Counted from the first letter of the stretch, positions 8,188 to 17,472 are shown. The stretch is 64,000 nt of DNA from CAYNWT01 sp964485095 (GCA_964485095.1 CAZAIB010000021.1:3403-67402), one strand, 5' to 3'. Numbers and translations are program-made. Notes: generated by a model not told the origin, from the letters alone.

Positions 8188-8595
8188 ATGAATCAGATTT
8201 GCCCGAAGTGTCGGAAAACCGGTTTCTCGAGTAGCATCGACGATCTCTGTGCCGATGTGCATTGGCGATGCGAAGAATGCTCCTATGCAGCTGAAGAGAA
8301 CCAGTCCATGGCAGCTCCATGCGGCCGCTGCGGTGAGCAATCATGTGTGCTGGGGGACGCGGACTCAACTTTTCGCCACTGCTTTTACTGCCACAAGACG
8401 AATCGCTTGTTTGGGCCATCACTGATGGATCGCCTTGGTTGGTACGTCCGTGCCGGTAGCGAGAAGTTCGGGCCGTTTAGCCGGATAGAGCTGCGGTCAA
8501 AGATTCAGGACGGTGAGATCGAAGCTACAGATTTGGTCTATGACCCCTGGGGTGAGGCGGTAGAAGCGTCTGAGGTTGTGAAGCTTCGAGGCTGA
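8188..8595 (+). CDS. Zinc-ribbon protein with C-terminal GYF_2 domain
   Basis: 135 residues. Four CxxC pairs in the first 80 residues (CPKC, CEEC, CGRC, CYCH-type) should bind one or two zinc ions. The C-terminal 50 residues match the bacterial GYF_2 pattern (WYVRAGSEKFGPFSRIELRSKI..G.I...DLVYDPWGEAVEA), a small module thought to mediate protein-protein contacts and common in planctomycete membrane or regulatory proteins. No membrane segment is present, so this one is probably cytoplasmic. I chose ATG 8188 because GAGGAG stands just upstream; the frame is open 237 bases further but that part lacks family-like sequence. Confidence 0.75.
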   Translation: MNQICPKCRKTGFSSSIDDLCADVHWRCEECSYAAEENQSMAAPCGRCGEQSCVLGDADSTFRHCFYCHKTNRLFGPSLMDRLGWYVRAGSEKFGPFSRIELRSKIQDGEIEATDLVYDPWGEAVEASEVVKLRG

Positions 8596-8682
8596 CGCGC
8601 CGATGTGATGCGGGAACGCGGAATGATCGGCACTTCTGTTCTGCAGTTCGGTTGGTACCAATCGATTCCGGCTGATTGCGGG

Positions 8683-9747
8683 TCAGTTTGCAACCTCGAA
8701 GACCTGATCCAATAGCTGTTGTCCCTGCCCTCGGTACTTCATGCGAACCAAACGAAACTGAACCTTACCGACCAGTTTCCGGGGTTCGGCAAAGCAAGCT
8801 TCCAGTCGGGCTAACTCCGCTGACGACATGCCCTGCCCATCAATTTCTCTTCCGCCAAAGCGCGAGAGAATCAGAACCTCATAGTCGTCACCGGATGTCA
8901 GTTCCAGTTTGAACTCTCCGTCTTCGCCAGCGATGGCCAGGCTCCCACCACCGGCGATGAGTCGGTTCTGCGCTAGCGATGTCAGCTGCTTTGAGTCCCC
9001 CGTACGAAAACCATCAGCGGCCCATTTCTCATCCGGACTGAACCCGACGGGCCACGCGATGATTCGAGCTCCCCGGTCAGCCAAGCATTCGGACTCCGAT
9101 TTCCGATAGGTAATACGACCAGTCAGTCCGTCAATCTCCAACATCGCCGCCGGCGGATCAGGTTCCGAGCGCACATCAACGTTCGCATCTGCCGCCGGCG
9201 CCTCGGCCATTCCTGATCGGCCCAGAAACCAACCACCGGCAAACAAAGCGACCCCGCCGGCAATGGCCGCCACCAGCAAACCGATGGGCAGTCCACCGCG
9301 TCGAGGTTCCTCAACAGGCGGTGCGGGAACCGCCGATGCCGCGAGCTTCTTAAGGACAACTTCGGAATCAACCGACGTGTTCGCACTGGGATCGGCTTTC
9401 GATTTCGCATCGCCCGGCGCCTCGACAACTCCGGACGGTCGCAGAGGTTCAATTGCAATTGGTTTGGCTGATTCAACAGGTGCGACGACTGCTGCTGATT
9501 CTGGTTCCGTGACCCGCTGCTTTTGCGTCTCCGCTTTGCCAAGATCGGCCAACTGATCCAGTGCGTTCAGGAGCGAACTATCACCCCTATCCAATTCCGG
9601 GCGGCTTGGAATCGGTTCTCGACTTCCGTCCAGATTCGGAACACGGGTCGCTCGACCGCAAGTCGGACAATCAACAACCTGCCCAGCCAGAGCGCGCGAG
9701 ATACCCAGAAACTGGCGGCATTTTTGGCATCGAAACTTAATCGGCAT
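8683..9747 (-). CDS. Zinc-ribbon membrane protein of unknown function
   Basis: 354 residues from the start chosen (MPIKFRCQKC). The first 40 residues form a zinc ribbon of two CxxC pairs about 20 residues apart with AG..V.CP.CG..TRVP. This is the same ribbon type as the N-terminus of the 52145-53224 product. A long Pro/Ala/Ser-rich linker follows, then one membrane segment (GLLVAAIAGGVALFAGGWFL, about residues 190-210), then a globular domain of about 140 residues without a recognised family. The protein would have a cytoplasmic ribbon and an exported C-terminal domain. The frame is open 32 codons upstream, but the ribbon normally starts such proteins. It is divergent from the oxidoreductase at 9936. 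Confidence 0.75.
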   Translation of the reverse strand: MPIKFRCQKCRQFLGISRALAGQVVDCPTCGRATRVPNLDGSREPIPSRPELDRGDSSLLNALDQLADLGKAETQKQRVTEPESAAVVAPVESAKPIAIEPLRPSGVVEAPGDAKSKADPSANTSVDSEVVLKKLAASAVPAPPVEEPRRGGLPIGLLVAAIAGGVALFAGGWFLGRSGMAEAPAADANVDVRSEPDPPAAMLEIDGLTGRITYRKSESECLADRGARIIAWPVGFSPDEKWAADGFRTGDSKQLTSLAQNRLIAGGGSLAIAGEDGEFKLELTSGDDYEVLILSRFGGREIDGQGMSSAELARLEACFAEPRKLVGKVQFRLVRMKYRGQGQQLLDQVFEVAN

Positions 9748-9897
9748 CCAGAACACTCTTGGCGACGCACGAAGGCGGAAACGGCACGTGTTACACCGAT
9801 CCTGGTAGTGAAACGCATTCGCGTAACGCTGCTCCAACTGCAAATCTCACTCCAGCATACAAATTAGTCAATACAATGCTGCAGTACAGTCGGCTAA

Positions 9898-9912
9898 ACT
9901 AATCACATTAGT
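9898..9912. promoter_or_regulatory. Candidate operator palindrome
   Basis: ACTAAT-CAC-ATTAGT, a perfect 6-bp inverted repeat with a 3-bp centre, lies 24 bp before the start of the Gfo/Idh/MocA gene. It is in the divergent region shared with the zinc-ribbon gene at 8683-9747. Size and position suit a repressor site, but a chance palindrome of this length is possible. Confidence 0.25.
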
Positions 9913-9935
9913 CGCAGGTTCTCACGACCGTAACC

Positions 9936-11129
9936 ATGTCCAGTAGCTTCGAAAACAACAAAGGCAGCCGGCGCCGATTCCTGGAATCCAGCGCCGGAAT
10001 GGCAGCCGGGATGATAAGCCTGGGCTCCGGGCAGGCTTCCGCGGCTGCAAATTCGAACCTCCAGGTTGCTGTCGTCGGAGTGCGGTCGCGAGGCCGACAA
10101 TTGATCAAGCGTTTCGCGAAACTGGATGGAGTTCACATTCAAGCGATCTGCGACATCGACTTAGCCCAGGCGAATCGAGCAGCTGGCGAACTACGCGACC
10201 TGCAGCGCACCCATTGCAGGGTTGAACGCGACTATCGAAACGTCTTGGCAGCCGGCGACATTGATGCAGTCGTCATCGCCACGCCAGATCACTGGCACGC
10301 GCCGATGTGCATCGACGCACTCAACGCCGGCAAGCATGTGTTTGTCGAAACACCGATGTCACACACTGCCACGGAAACCGCCGCGATACTTGACGCGGCC
10401 AGGAACTCTGATCGCGTTGTGTTCTGCGGCATGCAGCAGCGTTCAATGCCGCACATGCAGTCCGCCATCGAAAACGTTCGCTCGGGAAGAATCGGTTCCG
10501 TCCGTCTGGCCCGTGCGTGGACCAGTCATCGGCGCAAGTCAATTGGCCTGGCACCGGATGGACCGGCTCCTGTTGATGTCGATTACAGAACCTGGCTGGG
10601 CCCTGCCCCGTCGCGTGAGTTCAACCCGAACCGCTTCCATTATTCATGGCGCTGGTTTTGGGACTACGGCGGCGGTGAATTAACCAACTGGGGCATCCAC
10701 ATGATCGACATCGCGCGGTTGGGGCTGGGGGTTGGCCAACCGAACCGGGTGACAGCCAGCGGTGGCAAGTACCATTTCAACGATGACCAGGAAACACCCG
10801 ACACGCTGACCGTCAACTACGACTTCGCAGACAGCACTCTTATTTGGGAACACCGTGAGTGGTGCACTCGACAAATTGAAGGCCGCAGTGCGGGCGTGGC
10901 GTTCTACGGCGAAAATGGAACGCTGATTGTGGACCGCAGTGGCTGGAAGATCTACGACTCAGGCGAAGCGGTTCCCGCGACAGAGACAAGCCGCGGTGAT
11001 ACCGTTGCCGAAGACTTCGTTGCCGCCATCAGAACCGGAGACACGCGGCGAGATCAACTTCAATCCGCAGCGATCTCGACGGACCTGTGCCACATGGGTA
11101 ACTCAGCGTATCGGCAGTCTGCGAGCTAG
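9936..11129 (+). CDS. Tat-exported Gfo/Idh/MocA family oxidoreductase
   Basis: 397 residues. The N-terminus has a twin-arginine signal (SRRRFLESSAGMAAG) with cleavage near ASA|AAN. A Rossmann fold follows (VAVVGVRSRGRQLIKRFA, then CDID at the end of strand 2) with the family's HVFVETPMSHT (usually EKP) and a C-terminal half containing the GGGELTNWGIHMIDIARLGLG block. Members of this family oxidise or reduce sugars and related polyols with NAD(P); the lysine of the usual EKP motif is replaced (ETP), which may matter for catalysis. The protein ends eight residues after the family's CHxGN motif, where relatives often continue for some tens of residues, so the C-terminus may be trimmed. Confidence 0.88.
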   Translation: MSSSFENNKGSRRRFLESSAGMAAGMISLGSGQASAAANSNLQVAVVGVRSRGRQLIKRFAKLDGVHIQAICDIDLAQANRAAGELRDLQRTHCRVERDYRNVLAAGDIDAVVIATPDHWHAPMCIDALNAGKHVFVETPMSHTATETAAILDAARNSDRVVFCGMQQRSMPHMQSAIENVRSGRIGSVRLARAWTSHRRKSIGLAPDGPAPVDVDYRTWLGPAPSREFNPNRFHYSWRWFWDYGGGELTNWGIHMIDIARLGLGVGQPNRVTASGGKYHFNDDQETPDTLTVNYDFADSTLIWEHREWCTRQIEGRSAGVAFYGENGTLIVDRSGWKIYDSGEAVPATETSRGDTVAEDFVAAIRTGDTRRDQLQSAAISTDLCHMGNSAYRQSAS

Positions 11130-11256
11130 CGACGCCACCTCTTAAACCGGACGTTGGGTTCCGACGGGTTCCTGCTACAGTACCTTCCGTTTTAGCGGTT
11201 GCGATGACAGGAACCTGCGTCAGGCGAGGCCTGGCCTTCGGAGTGACAGACGGTAA

Positions 11257-12876
11257 ATGAGCTACGATTGCATAATTGTCGGCGGTGGACACAACGGGTT
11301 GGTGTGTTCGGCATACCTGGCCAAAGCCGGTTGGAAGGTTCTGGTGCTGGAACGTCGCCCCATGGTCGGTGGCTGCAGCGTTACGGAAGAACTCTGGCCC
11401 GGCTTCAAAGTTTCGACCGCGTCATACGTTGTTAGCCTGCTGATGCCGGAAATCGAGCGCGACCTGGAACTCAAGAAGCACGGCTACAAGGTTCTGGCCA
11501 GAAACCCATCATCGTTCACGCCGTTTGAAGACGGTCGCTACCTCATGTTGGGCCCCGACCAGGCCGCCAACAAAAGTGAGATAGCCAAGTTCAGTCAGAA
11601 AGATGCTGAGGCATACCCAAAGTACGAGCGTTTGCTGGAACGCGTGGCCGAGTGCATTGAACCGATCCTCAGTCAGACTCCACCGAACCTCCTGCCATTG
11701 CCGGCCGAATGGCGCAAGACATCGCTGTTTCAAAAACTGGGCGACATGAAGAAGGCGCAGAGCCTCTACACAGCGTTCAAGAAGCTCGGTTCTGACATGC
11801 CCGAAGCCATCGAACTGCTAACCGGCAACGCGATGACGATTCTGGATCGCTGGTTCGAATCGGATCAACTTAAGGCCACCCTGGGCACCGACGCGATCAT
11901 CGGCAACTTCCAATCCATGTCCGCTGCCGGCACTTCTTATGTCTTGCTGCACCACGTCATGGGTTCCGCCGGCGGCGCGCGAGGCGTGTGGGGTTACGTT
12001 GAAGGCGGCATGGGTGCGTTGTCGAACGCGATGGCTAGCGCGGCGAAAGCGGCGGGGGTCGAAATTCGAACCGATGCCGAAGTGGCAAGTATCGACGCAA
12101 CCGGTTCCGGTATCACGGGAGTCACGCTCGCCAGCGGCGAGACGTTTACAGCGAAACGGGTGGCTTCGTGTGTCGATCCGCATCTGACGTTCGAAAAAAT
12201 GCTGGACTCGAAGCTGCTACCAGAAGACTTCCGAGCAGCCGTTAGCCGGATTGACTACTCCAGCGCAACGATGAAAATCAACCTCGGCGTTAGTGAGCTA
12301 CCAAACTTCACCTGCCTACCAGGCAACGACGAAGTCATGCCTCAGCACCGCGGAACAATCCACATCGGCGCGACAGTCGATTATCTGGAACGCGCCTACG
12401 ACGACGCCAAGTATGGCGAACCATCGAAACGACCAATCGTGGAAATGACCATTCCAACGTCGGTCGACCGTACCATCTCGCCCGACGGTCAGCACATCCT
12501 TTCGCTGTTCGTCCAGTACGCTCCGTACAAACTGGCCAACGGCAACTGGGACGACATCAAGGAAGAAGTCGCCGACCGCTGCATCGCCGAGATCGCTCGA
12601 TACGCCCCAAATGTGCCCGACTCGATTCTGCACAGACAGGTTCTCTCGCCCGTCGATATCGAACGTGTCTACGGCCTGACCGGCGGGAACATTTTCCAGG
12701 GAGCCATGCCGCTGCATCAGACGTTCGCAATGCGTCCGGTTGCCGGATGGGCGGACTATCGGACACCTGTCGACGGCTTGTACCTATGCGGCGCCGCGGC
12801 GCATCCGGGTGGTGGAGTGATGGGCGCATGCGGAAAGAACGCAGCAGGTGAGATGCTTAAGGACGGTAAAGCTTAA
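11257..12876 (+). CDS. FAD-dependent NAD(P)/FAD oxidoreductase (phytoene-desaturase / PYROXD2-like)
   Basis: 539 residues. The N-terminal dinucleotide-binding motif is IIVGGGHNGLVCSAYLAKAGWKVLVLERR, followed by MVGGCSVTEELWPGFKVSTASYV, typical of the phytoene desaturase-related amine oxidase superfamily. The C-terminus has the second FAD motif (GLYLCGAAAHPGGGVMGACGKNAA). The overall pattern fits the PYROXD2-like branch rather than a true carotenoid desaturase. No carotenoid genes lie nearby, so the substrate is unknown. The ATG at 11257 has no strong Shine-Dalgarno sequence. Confidence 0.85.
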   Translation: MSYDCIIVGGGHNGLVCSAYLAKAGWKVLVLERRPMVGGCSVTEELWPGFKVSTASYVVSLLMPEIERDLELKKHGYKVLARNPSSFTPFEDGRYLMLGPDQAANKSEIAKFSQKDAEAYPKYERLLERVAECIEPILSQTPPNLLPLPAEWRKTSLFQKLGDMKKAQSLYTAFKKLGSDMPEAIELLTGNAMTILDRWFESDQLKATLGTDAIIGNFQSMSAAGTSYVLLHHVMGSAGGARGVWGYVEGGMGALSNAMASAAKAAGVEIRTDAEVASIDATGSGITGVTLASGETFTAKRVASCVDPHLTFEKMLDSKLLPEDFRAAVSRIDYSSATMKINLGVSELPNFTCLPGNDEVMPQHRGTIHIGATVDYLERAYDDAKYGEPSKRPIVEMTIPTSVDRTISPDGQHILSLFVQYAPYKLANGNWDDIKEEVADRCIAEIARYAPNVPDSILHRQVLSPVDIERVYGLTGGNIFQGAMPLHQTFAMRPVAGWADYRTPVDGLYLCGAAAHPGGGVMGACGKNAAGEMLKDGKA

Positions 12877-12898
12877 ATCCCGAGCAGAGGGCGGTCGC

Positions 12899-13228
12899 AT
12901 GCGAGTCGTAATCAAGCTTTACAATCGACAGACGCTACGTACCTGGATTGATTACCGTTGCCTCTTCCAAATCGTCGAAGAGACGTTTGGGAATGAATGG
13001 AGCGAAGTTTGCTTCACGGACATGTCTGATGAAGAGAAAAGGATTGCGACCGGAAAGACCACCAACGGACTCGTCGACATTCTGGCGCCATTCTTCATCA
13101 CAACTGTCGATGCCGATGGCGTGGTGACCAAGCGACCCGATTTAGACGTACGACTAACCACCGAAGGCCATAACCTGCTGAACCTGCGGCCCGTTTGGAA
13201 AGACGGCTACCGCATCGGCAAAGAATAG
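12899..13228 (+). CDS. Small protein of unknown function
   Basis: 109 residues from ATG 12899, preceded by AGAGGGCGG. The frame extends 51 bases further upstream into the preceding gene, but that extension is a weak choice. The protein is mixed alpha/beta with no signal peptide, membrane segment or metal motif; residues such as LYNRQTLRTWIDYRCLFQIV suggest a cytoplasmic globular protein. It lies 22 bp after the FAD oxidoreductase and may be co-transcribed with it. I do not recognise a family. Confidence 0.65.
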   Translation: MRVVIKLYNRQTLRTWIDYRCLFQIVEETFGNEWSEVCFTDMSDEEKRIATGKTTNGLVDILAPFFITTVDADGVVTKRPDLDVRLTTEGHNLLNLRPVWKDGYRIGKE

Positions 13229-13252
13229 TGACAGCGCGGGTGGCTCAGGCGG

Positions 13253-14182
13253 CTATCGTCCGAAGTTTGAGTTCACAATCGCGGCGTCAAGTTCCGCAAG
13301 GCGCTCCACAATCGCTGGCGCGAAGAATACCAACAGAGCGGCGGGTAGCAGGAAGAACAACGCCGGCACCATGATCTTCCATGGCGTCCACTTCGCACGC
13401 GTCGTTCTCTTTTCAGATTGCAGCTGCCTAAGACTGCGGCTGTTTTTCTCCAACGACTCAATCACACCGCTACCAAGTTCGGTGGACTGAATCAGCATCG
13501 AAGTCAGCGTGTCAATTTCCGGAACGGCCACGCGATCCCGGAAGCCGCGCAGAGCGTTAACGAAGTCGCTAACCTCTGTATGAACCCCAACCAGTGCCGT
13601 TTCAACGGCAATCGCTGGATACGTTTCGTGTAACTCCGCACCCGCCTTCGTGAACGCAGTCGGCACATCCAGTCCCTGTTGAACCGACAGTCGGATGAGC
13701 GACATAAAGTCGGGAACACCCCGAGCGATCTCTTCGTTTCGACGTTCTGCCTGGCGTTCGACAATCGACGCAGGAATCAACCACAACAGAAAAGGAATCG
13801 TGACCAGGCCGCCCAAAACGAACGGTTCCCACTCTGACGAGACAATCAGCAGAAGGGTTCCCAGAACCAGAATTGAGCAGATGGTCATCGCGTACCGGAT
13901 GGCGGCGAAGTCGATGTAGGCAGATCGAGCCAGATAGCCAGCTTGTCGCAACAGCCGAGTCTGTTCTTCTCGGCGCCGCGTTGTCTGTGGAACCGCAGCC
14001 GCAATGACGGGCGTCGCGTCGCCGAACACTCCGCCAATTACATCCGGACCTTCATCGAAACGCATCGCACCATCGTCAGCCGATGGCGGTTCGCACTCAA
14101 TGGGAAACGACGGGCCAGTTGAGAGCCCAGGATCGAGCCCCCGGTTTCGCAGTTCCCGAATCTCAATTGTATCCAATTTCAT
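13253..14182 (-). CDS. tadC: Tad pilus inner-membrane protein TadC-like (T2SF domain)
   Basis: 309 residues from ATG 14182, which overlaps the tadB stop by four bases (ATGA). A type II secretion F domain occupies the C-terminal half. Two hydrophobic segments (IRYAMTICSILVLGTLLLIV and FVLGGLVTIPFLLWLIPASIV) precede the cytoplasmic domain containing GVPDFMSLIRLSVQQGLDVPTA, and a final membrane segment (WKIMVPALFFLLPAALLVFF) ends the protein. TadC pairs with TadB as the inner-membrane platform of Flp/Tad pili. The N-terminal 100 residues are polar and not conserved. The frame is open upstream of 14182 but that part is antisense-like overlap with tadB. Confidence 0.88.
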   Translation of the reverse strand: MKLDTIEIRELRNRGLDPGLSTGPSFPIECEPPSADDGAMRFDEGPDVIGGVFGDATPVIAAAVPQTTRRREEQTRLLRQAGYLARSAYIDFAAIRYAMTICSILVLGTLLLIVSSEWEPFVLGGLVTIPFLLWLIPASIVERQAERRNEEIARGVPDFMSLIRLSVQQGLDVPTAFTKAGAELHETYPAIAVETALVGVHTEVSDFVNALRGFRDRVAVPEIDTLTSMLIQSTELGSGVIESLEKNSRSLRQLQSEKRTTRAKWTPWKIMVPALFFLLPAALLVFFAPAIVERLAELDAAIVNSNFGR

Positions 14183-15039
14183 CGTGACACCTGCCGCACT
14201 ATTCGCAGAATAACAATCGAACCCAGGCACCAAAGCACCGCTGCACCGCACAACGCCACGCGGCCCACCACTGAATCCAGAACCGTACTGAACGCCGCTG
14301 ATTCGTTGCCCAGAAAAATCAACGACAAGACAAGCGGCAGTATTATTAGGGCTCCCGCTGGCCACTGACCTTCCATCGAAACCGCGCGATCGCGTTCTCT
14401 TTGAACCAACTGGTCGCGCACATCGTCGGACAGACTAAACAATGGCCCCGACAGTTCGGAGCCGGTTTCCGTGTGAACCTTCAGAACGCCAGACAGCATT
14501 GACGTCGCTGCAATCCCTGAACGAGAAGAGAACCCGGACAGTGTCGCCTCGACATCCGATCCGGCCTTGAGTTGCTGGCTCATCCAATCCAGTTCCTGAC
14601 GGAGCGGCTGAGGCGTATCCACCGCGGCGTGTTCCAAACTACTGGCCAGGTTGCGTCCCGTTTGAGCCAAACGGCCCAGCCGATCGATCGCGTCCGGCAG
14701 TTGTTCCATGAGTGCAGACTGCCGGTTCTCTCGCAGGTGATTCGCGATCACGATCGGAACCAACACGCCCATGGTCGCAAAAATGCCGGTCGGTATACGC
14801 GACTGAGTCAGCAGGAATGCAATCGCCCCCAGTACAGCCGCGCAAAATACAGACAACATCAGCCACGCACGCGGCGAGGTCTTGAGTCCCGACTGAACCA
14901 CCAGTTGGTCGAACTTACCGTTGACCAACCGCGGCAGCGCCGACTGGTTTGGATGTTCATACCGCACGGCTTCCTGCCGGAGGATGTCCGCAAACTCAGC
15001 ATGAATTTCAATCGGCTGTGTGGCAAACTCAGTGGACAT
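14179..15039 (-). CDS. tadB: Tad pilus inner-membrane protein TadB-like (T2SF domain)
   Basis: 286 residues. Two N-terminal membrane segments (around WLMLSVFCAAVLGAIAFLL and IFATMGVLVPIVIANHL) are followed by the T2SF cytoplasmic domain (LPDAIDRLGRLAQTGRNLASSLEH) and C-terminal membrane segments (GALIILPLVLSLIFLG; VALCGAAVLWCLGSIVIL). It lies 14 bp downstream of the tadA/cpaF ATPase and is translationally coupled to tadC. With TadC it should form the platform that the ATPase drives during pilin assembly. Confidence 0.88.
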   Translation of the reverse strand: MSTEFATQPIEIHAEFADILRQEAVRYEHPNQSALPRLVNGKFDQLVVQSGLKTSPRAWLMLSVFCAAVLGAIAFLLTQSRIPTGIFATMGVLVPIVIANHLRENRQSALMEQLPDAIDRLGRLAQTGRNLASSLEHAAVDTPQPLRQELDWMSQQLKAGSDVEATLSGFSSRSGIAATSMLSGVLKVHTETGSELSGPLFSLSDDVRDQLVQRERDRAVSMEGQWPAGALIILPLVLSLIFLGNESAAFSTVLDSVVGRVALCGAAVLWCLGSIVILRIVRQVSR

Positions 15040-15053
15040 ATCACGCTCAGAGA

Positions 15054-16394
15054 CTATTGAAAGGCAGGTTTGTACTCACCGCCGGTTGACAGTTCGCGTG
15101 GCACAAACAGTTCACGATACTGCTTTGGTGTCACGACGCTTCCGACGGCCGTCTTGGTTGAAAGAGGCTCGTAGCCAGTCGCGTAGAACGAACCGGCCGA
15201 CTTAAACGAATCGTCCACGCCACTTTGGCGATAGACAAAGATGTCTTCAAAGGTGTACTCACCTTCGTGAAGACCGCGCAGTTCAGAGATGCGAGTCACT
15301 TTCCGCTCGCCGGTACTCAAACGGGTCGTATGAACCACGAAATCAACCGCGCGAGCGATGAAGCGGCGGACGGCTTGTTCTCCGACCTCGGGGCCGGCCA
15401 GACACGCCATCAGTTCCAGTCGTTCCAGCGCGTCGGCAGAATCGTTTGCGTGCGTGGTGCTCATCGAACCGTGCTGGCCCGTGTTCATCGCCTGCAGCAT
15501 GTCCAGAACTTCTTCACCGATCGTTTCACCAACAACAATCCGATCCGGCTGCATCCGCAACGCGCTGCGGAGCAAGTCTCTTGAAGACACACCGCCTTTG
15601 CCATCGACATTCGGCAGCCGTGTTTGCAGCGAAACAACATCCGGTTGCTGCAATCGCAGTTCGGCCGTGCGTTCGATCGTCACGACGCGCTGACCTTTTG
15701 GAATGAACCCACTGAGATTGTTCAGCAAGGTCGTCTTCCCTGAACCAGCCCCGCCGCTGAAGATTACGTTGGCTCGGTTTTGGATCGCCAGTGAAAGGAA
15801 GTCCGCCATCTGTGGAGCCAGCGAACCCAGCTTGACCATGTCCTGCAACGTCAATTGCTGCTGGCCAAAGCGGCGTATGGTCAGCGTTGGACCTTTCACT
15901 GCCAAAGGCGGGACCACGGCATGAAACAACGATCCGTCTTCCAACTGCACCTCAGCGATGGGTGAGGCTTCATCAATTCGGCGGCCGCTGCGAGCAACGG
16001 TTCTCTGAATGAACCGCAACAAGTGTGTGTCGTCTCCAAAGCTGACCGGCGTCTTCTCAACACTGCCGTCCCGTTCGACCTGCACGTTGTTGAACCCGTT
16101 GACGATAATGGCGCTCACTCGCGAATCGTCCAGCAACGACTGTAGGGGCCCAAGACCGTAAATCTCATCAATGATGTGCTGAACCAGGTCGTCCTTCTCT
16201 GGACCAACAAGTCCAATTTCCTGCTTCTCACAAAGATGGACAGACAACGCTTCGACCTGCTTCCGCAGTTCGGTTTCCCCCAACAGCGACGCTTTACCCA
16301 AATCCATAGCGTCAATAATCTGCTGCCGAATCCGTGTCGTCAGCAGACCAATACCTGTACCTGGTCGCGGTTTTGTACTTCCCTGAACTGTCAT
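15054..16394 (-). CDS. tadA: Tad/Flp pilus assembly ATPase (CpaF/TadA family)
   Basis: 446 residues. The N-terminal domain leads into a secretion-ATPase core with Walker A GGAGSGKTTLLNN, an Asp box region (VVTIERTAELRLQQPDVVSLQTR), Walker B RIVVGETIGEEVLDMLQAMNTGQHGSMSTTHAND and the His box. The order and spacing match CpaF/TadA rather than the PilB or GspE branch, which carry a zinc-binding Cys cluster absent here. The protein should hydrolyse ATP at the cytoplasmic face to drive Flp pilus extension. It is followed directly by tadB and tadC; the CpaB-like gene is upstream. Confidence 0.93.
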   Translation of the reverse strand: MTVQGSTKPRPGTGIGLLTTRIRQQIIDAMDLGKASLLGETELRKQVEALSVHLCEKQEIGLVGPEKDDLVQHIIDEIYGLGPLQSLLDDSRVSAIIVNGFNNVQVERDGSVEKTPVSFGDDTHLLRFIQRTVARSGRRIDEASPIAEVQLEDGSLFHAVVPPLAVKGPTLTIRRFGQQQLTLQDMVKLGSLAPQMADFLSLAIQNRANVIFSGGAGSGKTTLLNNLSGFIPKGQRVVTIERTAELRLQQPDVVSLQTRLPNVDGKGGVSSRDLLRSALRMQPDRIVVGETIGEEVLDMLQAMNTGQHGSMSTTHANDSADALERLELMACLAGPEVGEQAVRRFIARAVDFVVHTTRLSTGERKVTRISELRGLHEGEYTFEDIFVYRQSGVDDSFKSAGSFYATGYEPLSTKTAVGSVVTPKQYRELFVPRELSTGGEYKPAFQ

Positions 16395-16445
16395 TCGTCG
16401 TCCGTTCCTTCAATCAGTGGAATCTGCATGAGGTCCACGCTCGCC

Positions 16446-17060
16446 CTAGCGTGGAGATGTTTCTGATTTGGTCGCAACTTGCGTGGCAGTGATCACCCGC
16501 CCCTGCACGAACCGAACATCGGTTCGGTCGATGCTGCGATACTGTTCGGTCACGAAGCCTTTCGTCTCACCTTCGCTGGACGGCTTTTCAATAACCGCCC
16601 GCGCCGATTTAGGTTGAGAGCCTTCACTTACTGCCGGCATCTTCAGTTCTGGTTCCTGCGACGCCATGACAGGTGGTTCGATACTTAGCACTGGTGGTGG
16701 CAGTGGAACCGCTACATCGACTGGCGTCTCGTCAGATTCATTGCCCGCAATCAGACGCTCGGGAACCATCTCCGGCGGCACTGGTTCAGGATCAATCAGC
16801 CTCGTGGCCTTGTCTGGCTCAGGCGGAACAATGTCGAGAACATCAATGCTGTTGACGTCTGCTGCGTCCGCAATTGTGACATCTTGCGCATTTGTATTCT
16901 GCGGCGGCGCAACAGCTTTCATGCGTTCGCCGTCGAAGTAGACGCGCTTCGTCTCGATGGTGAGCTGCCGATCAAGCGGGTTCTTAAAGAAGTACGAGAC
17001 CGCGATTCCGCCCACCATGAGGAAGGTCGCGACAGTCAATGTCCACGGTGTGAGTTTCAA
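16446..17060 (-). CDS. Membrane-anchored CpaB-like protein (short)
   Basis: 204 residues. The start is TTG at 17060, supported by a GGGAG ribosome-binding site eight bases upstream; no ATG gives the signal anchor. The N-terminus (MKLTPWTLTVATFLMVGGIAVSYFF) resembles the short cytoplasmic tip and single anchor of CpaB/RcpC proteins. The rest is Pro/Glu/Val-rich and probably extended. The SAF domain expected of a full CpaB is not recognisable and the protein is shorter than usual. Its place directly upstream of tadA supports a role in pilus assembly. Family assignment rests mainly on the N-terminus and context. Confidence 0.6.
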   Translation of the reverse strand: MKLTPWTLTVATFLMVGGIAVSYFFKNPLDRQLTIETKRVYFDGERMKAVAPPQNTNAQDVTIADAADVNSIDVLDIVPPEPDKATRLIDPEPVPPEMVPERLIAGNESDETPVDVAVPLPPPVLSIEPPVMASQEPELKMPAVSEGSQPKSARAVIEKPSSEGETKGFVTEQYRSIDRTDVRFVQGRVITATQVATKSETSPR

Positions 17061-17472
17061 AGGTCAATCTCCCGATCTGGCCAAGAGGCCCGCGGACTCA
17101 TTGTTTGCCCAGGTAACAGAACCGGAACAGTCGATTGATCAAGCCAATCACACAGCCCTGCCCGGAGCGCGCGGTACTTCTCTTTGTTTGACTTCGACAT
17201 ACCCGCCTGGAGCTGCCCGGCCATGTTGGGTTACGGCCAGTAGTTTGAACGATCTTCCCAACGCACCCGCATAGATTCGTTGCAGTCCGACGGCGCTGGA
17301 CGAGAAAAGAAACTTCGTTGGAAACAGAATCGAGAGACTCGCCACAAGCCGCGTTCTCCCTGTTGATGGATCCTGCGGTACAGCCGGAAAAGTCCGCCAC
17401 ACGGAGGCGGGCTCAAATCTCAACCGCTACACTCTGCGTCCATCGACTGCCATCCCAGCCTGAGAGACGCCC
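17061..17472. other. 412-bp divergent intergenic region
   Basis: The space between the CpaB-like gene (minus strand) and the inositol-monophosphatase-like gene (plus strand). It should contain promoters for both, but I see no convincing -35/-10 pair, no clear palindrome and no RNA gene. Short open frames here lack ribosome-binding sites and protein-like composition. Confidence 0.5.
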
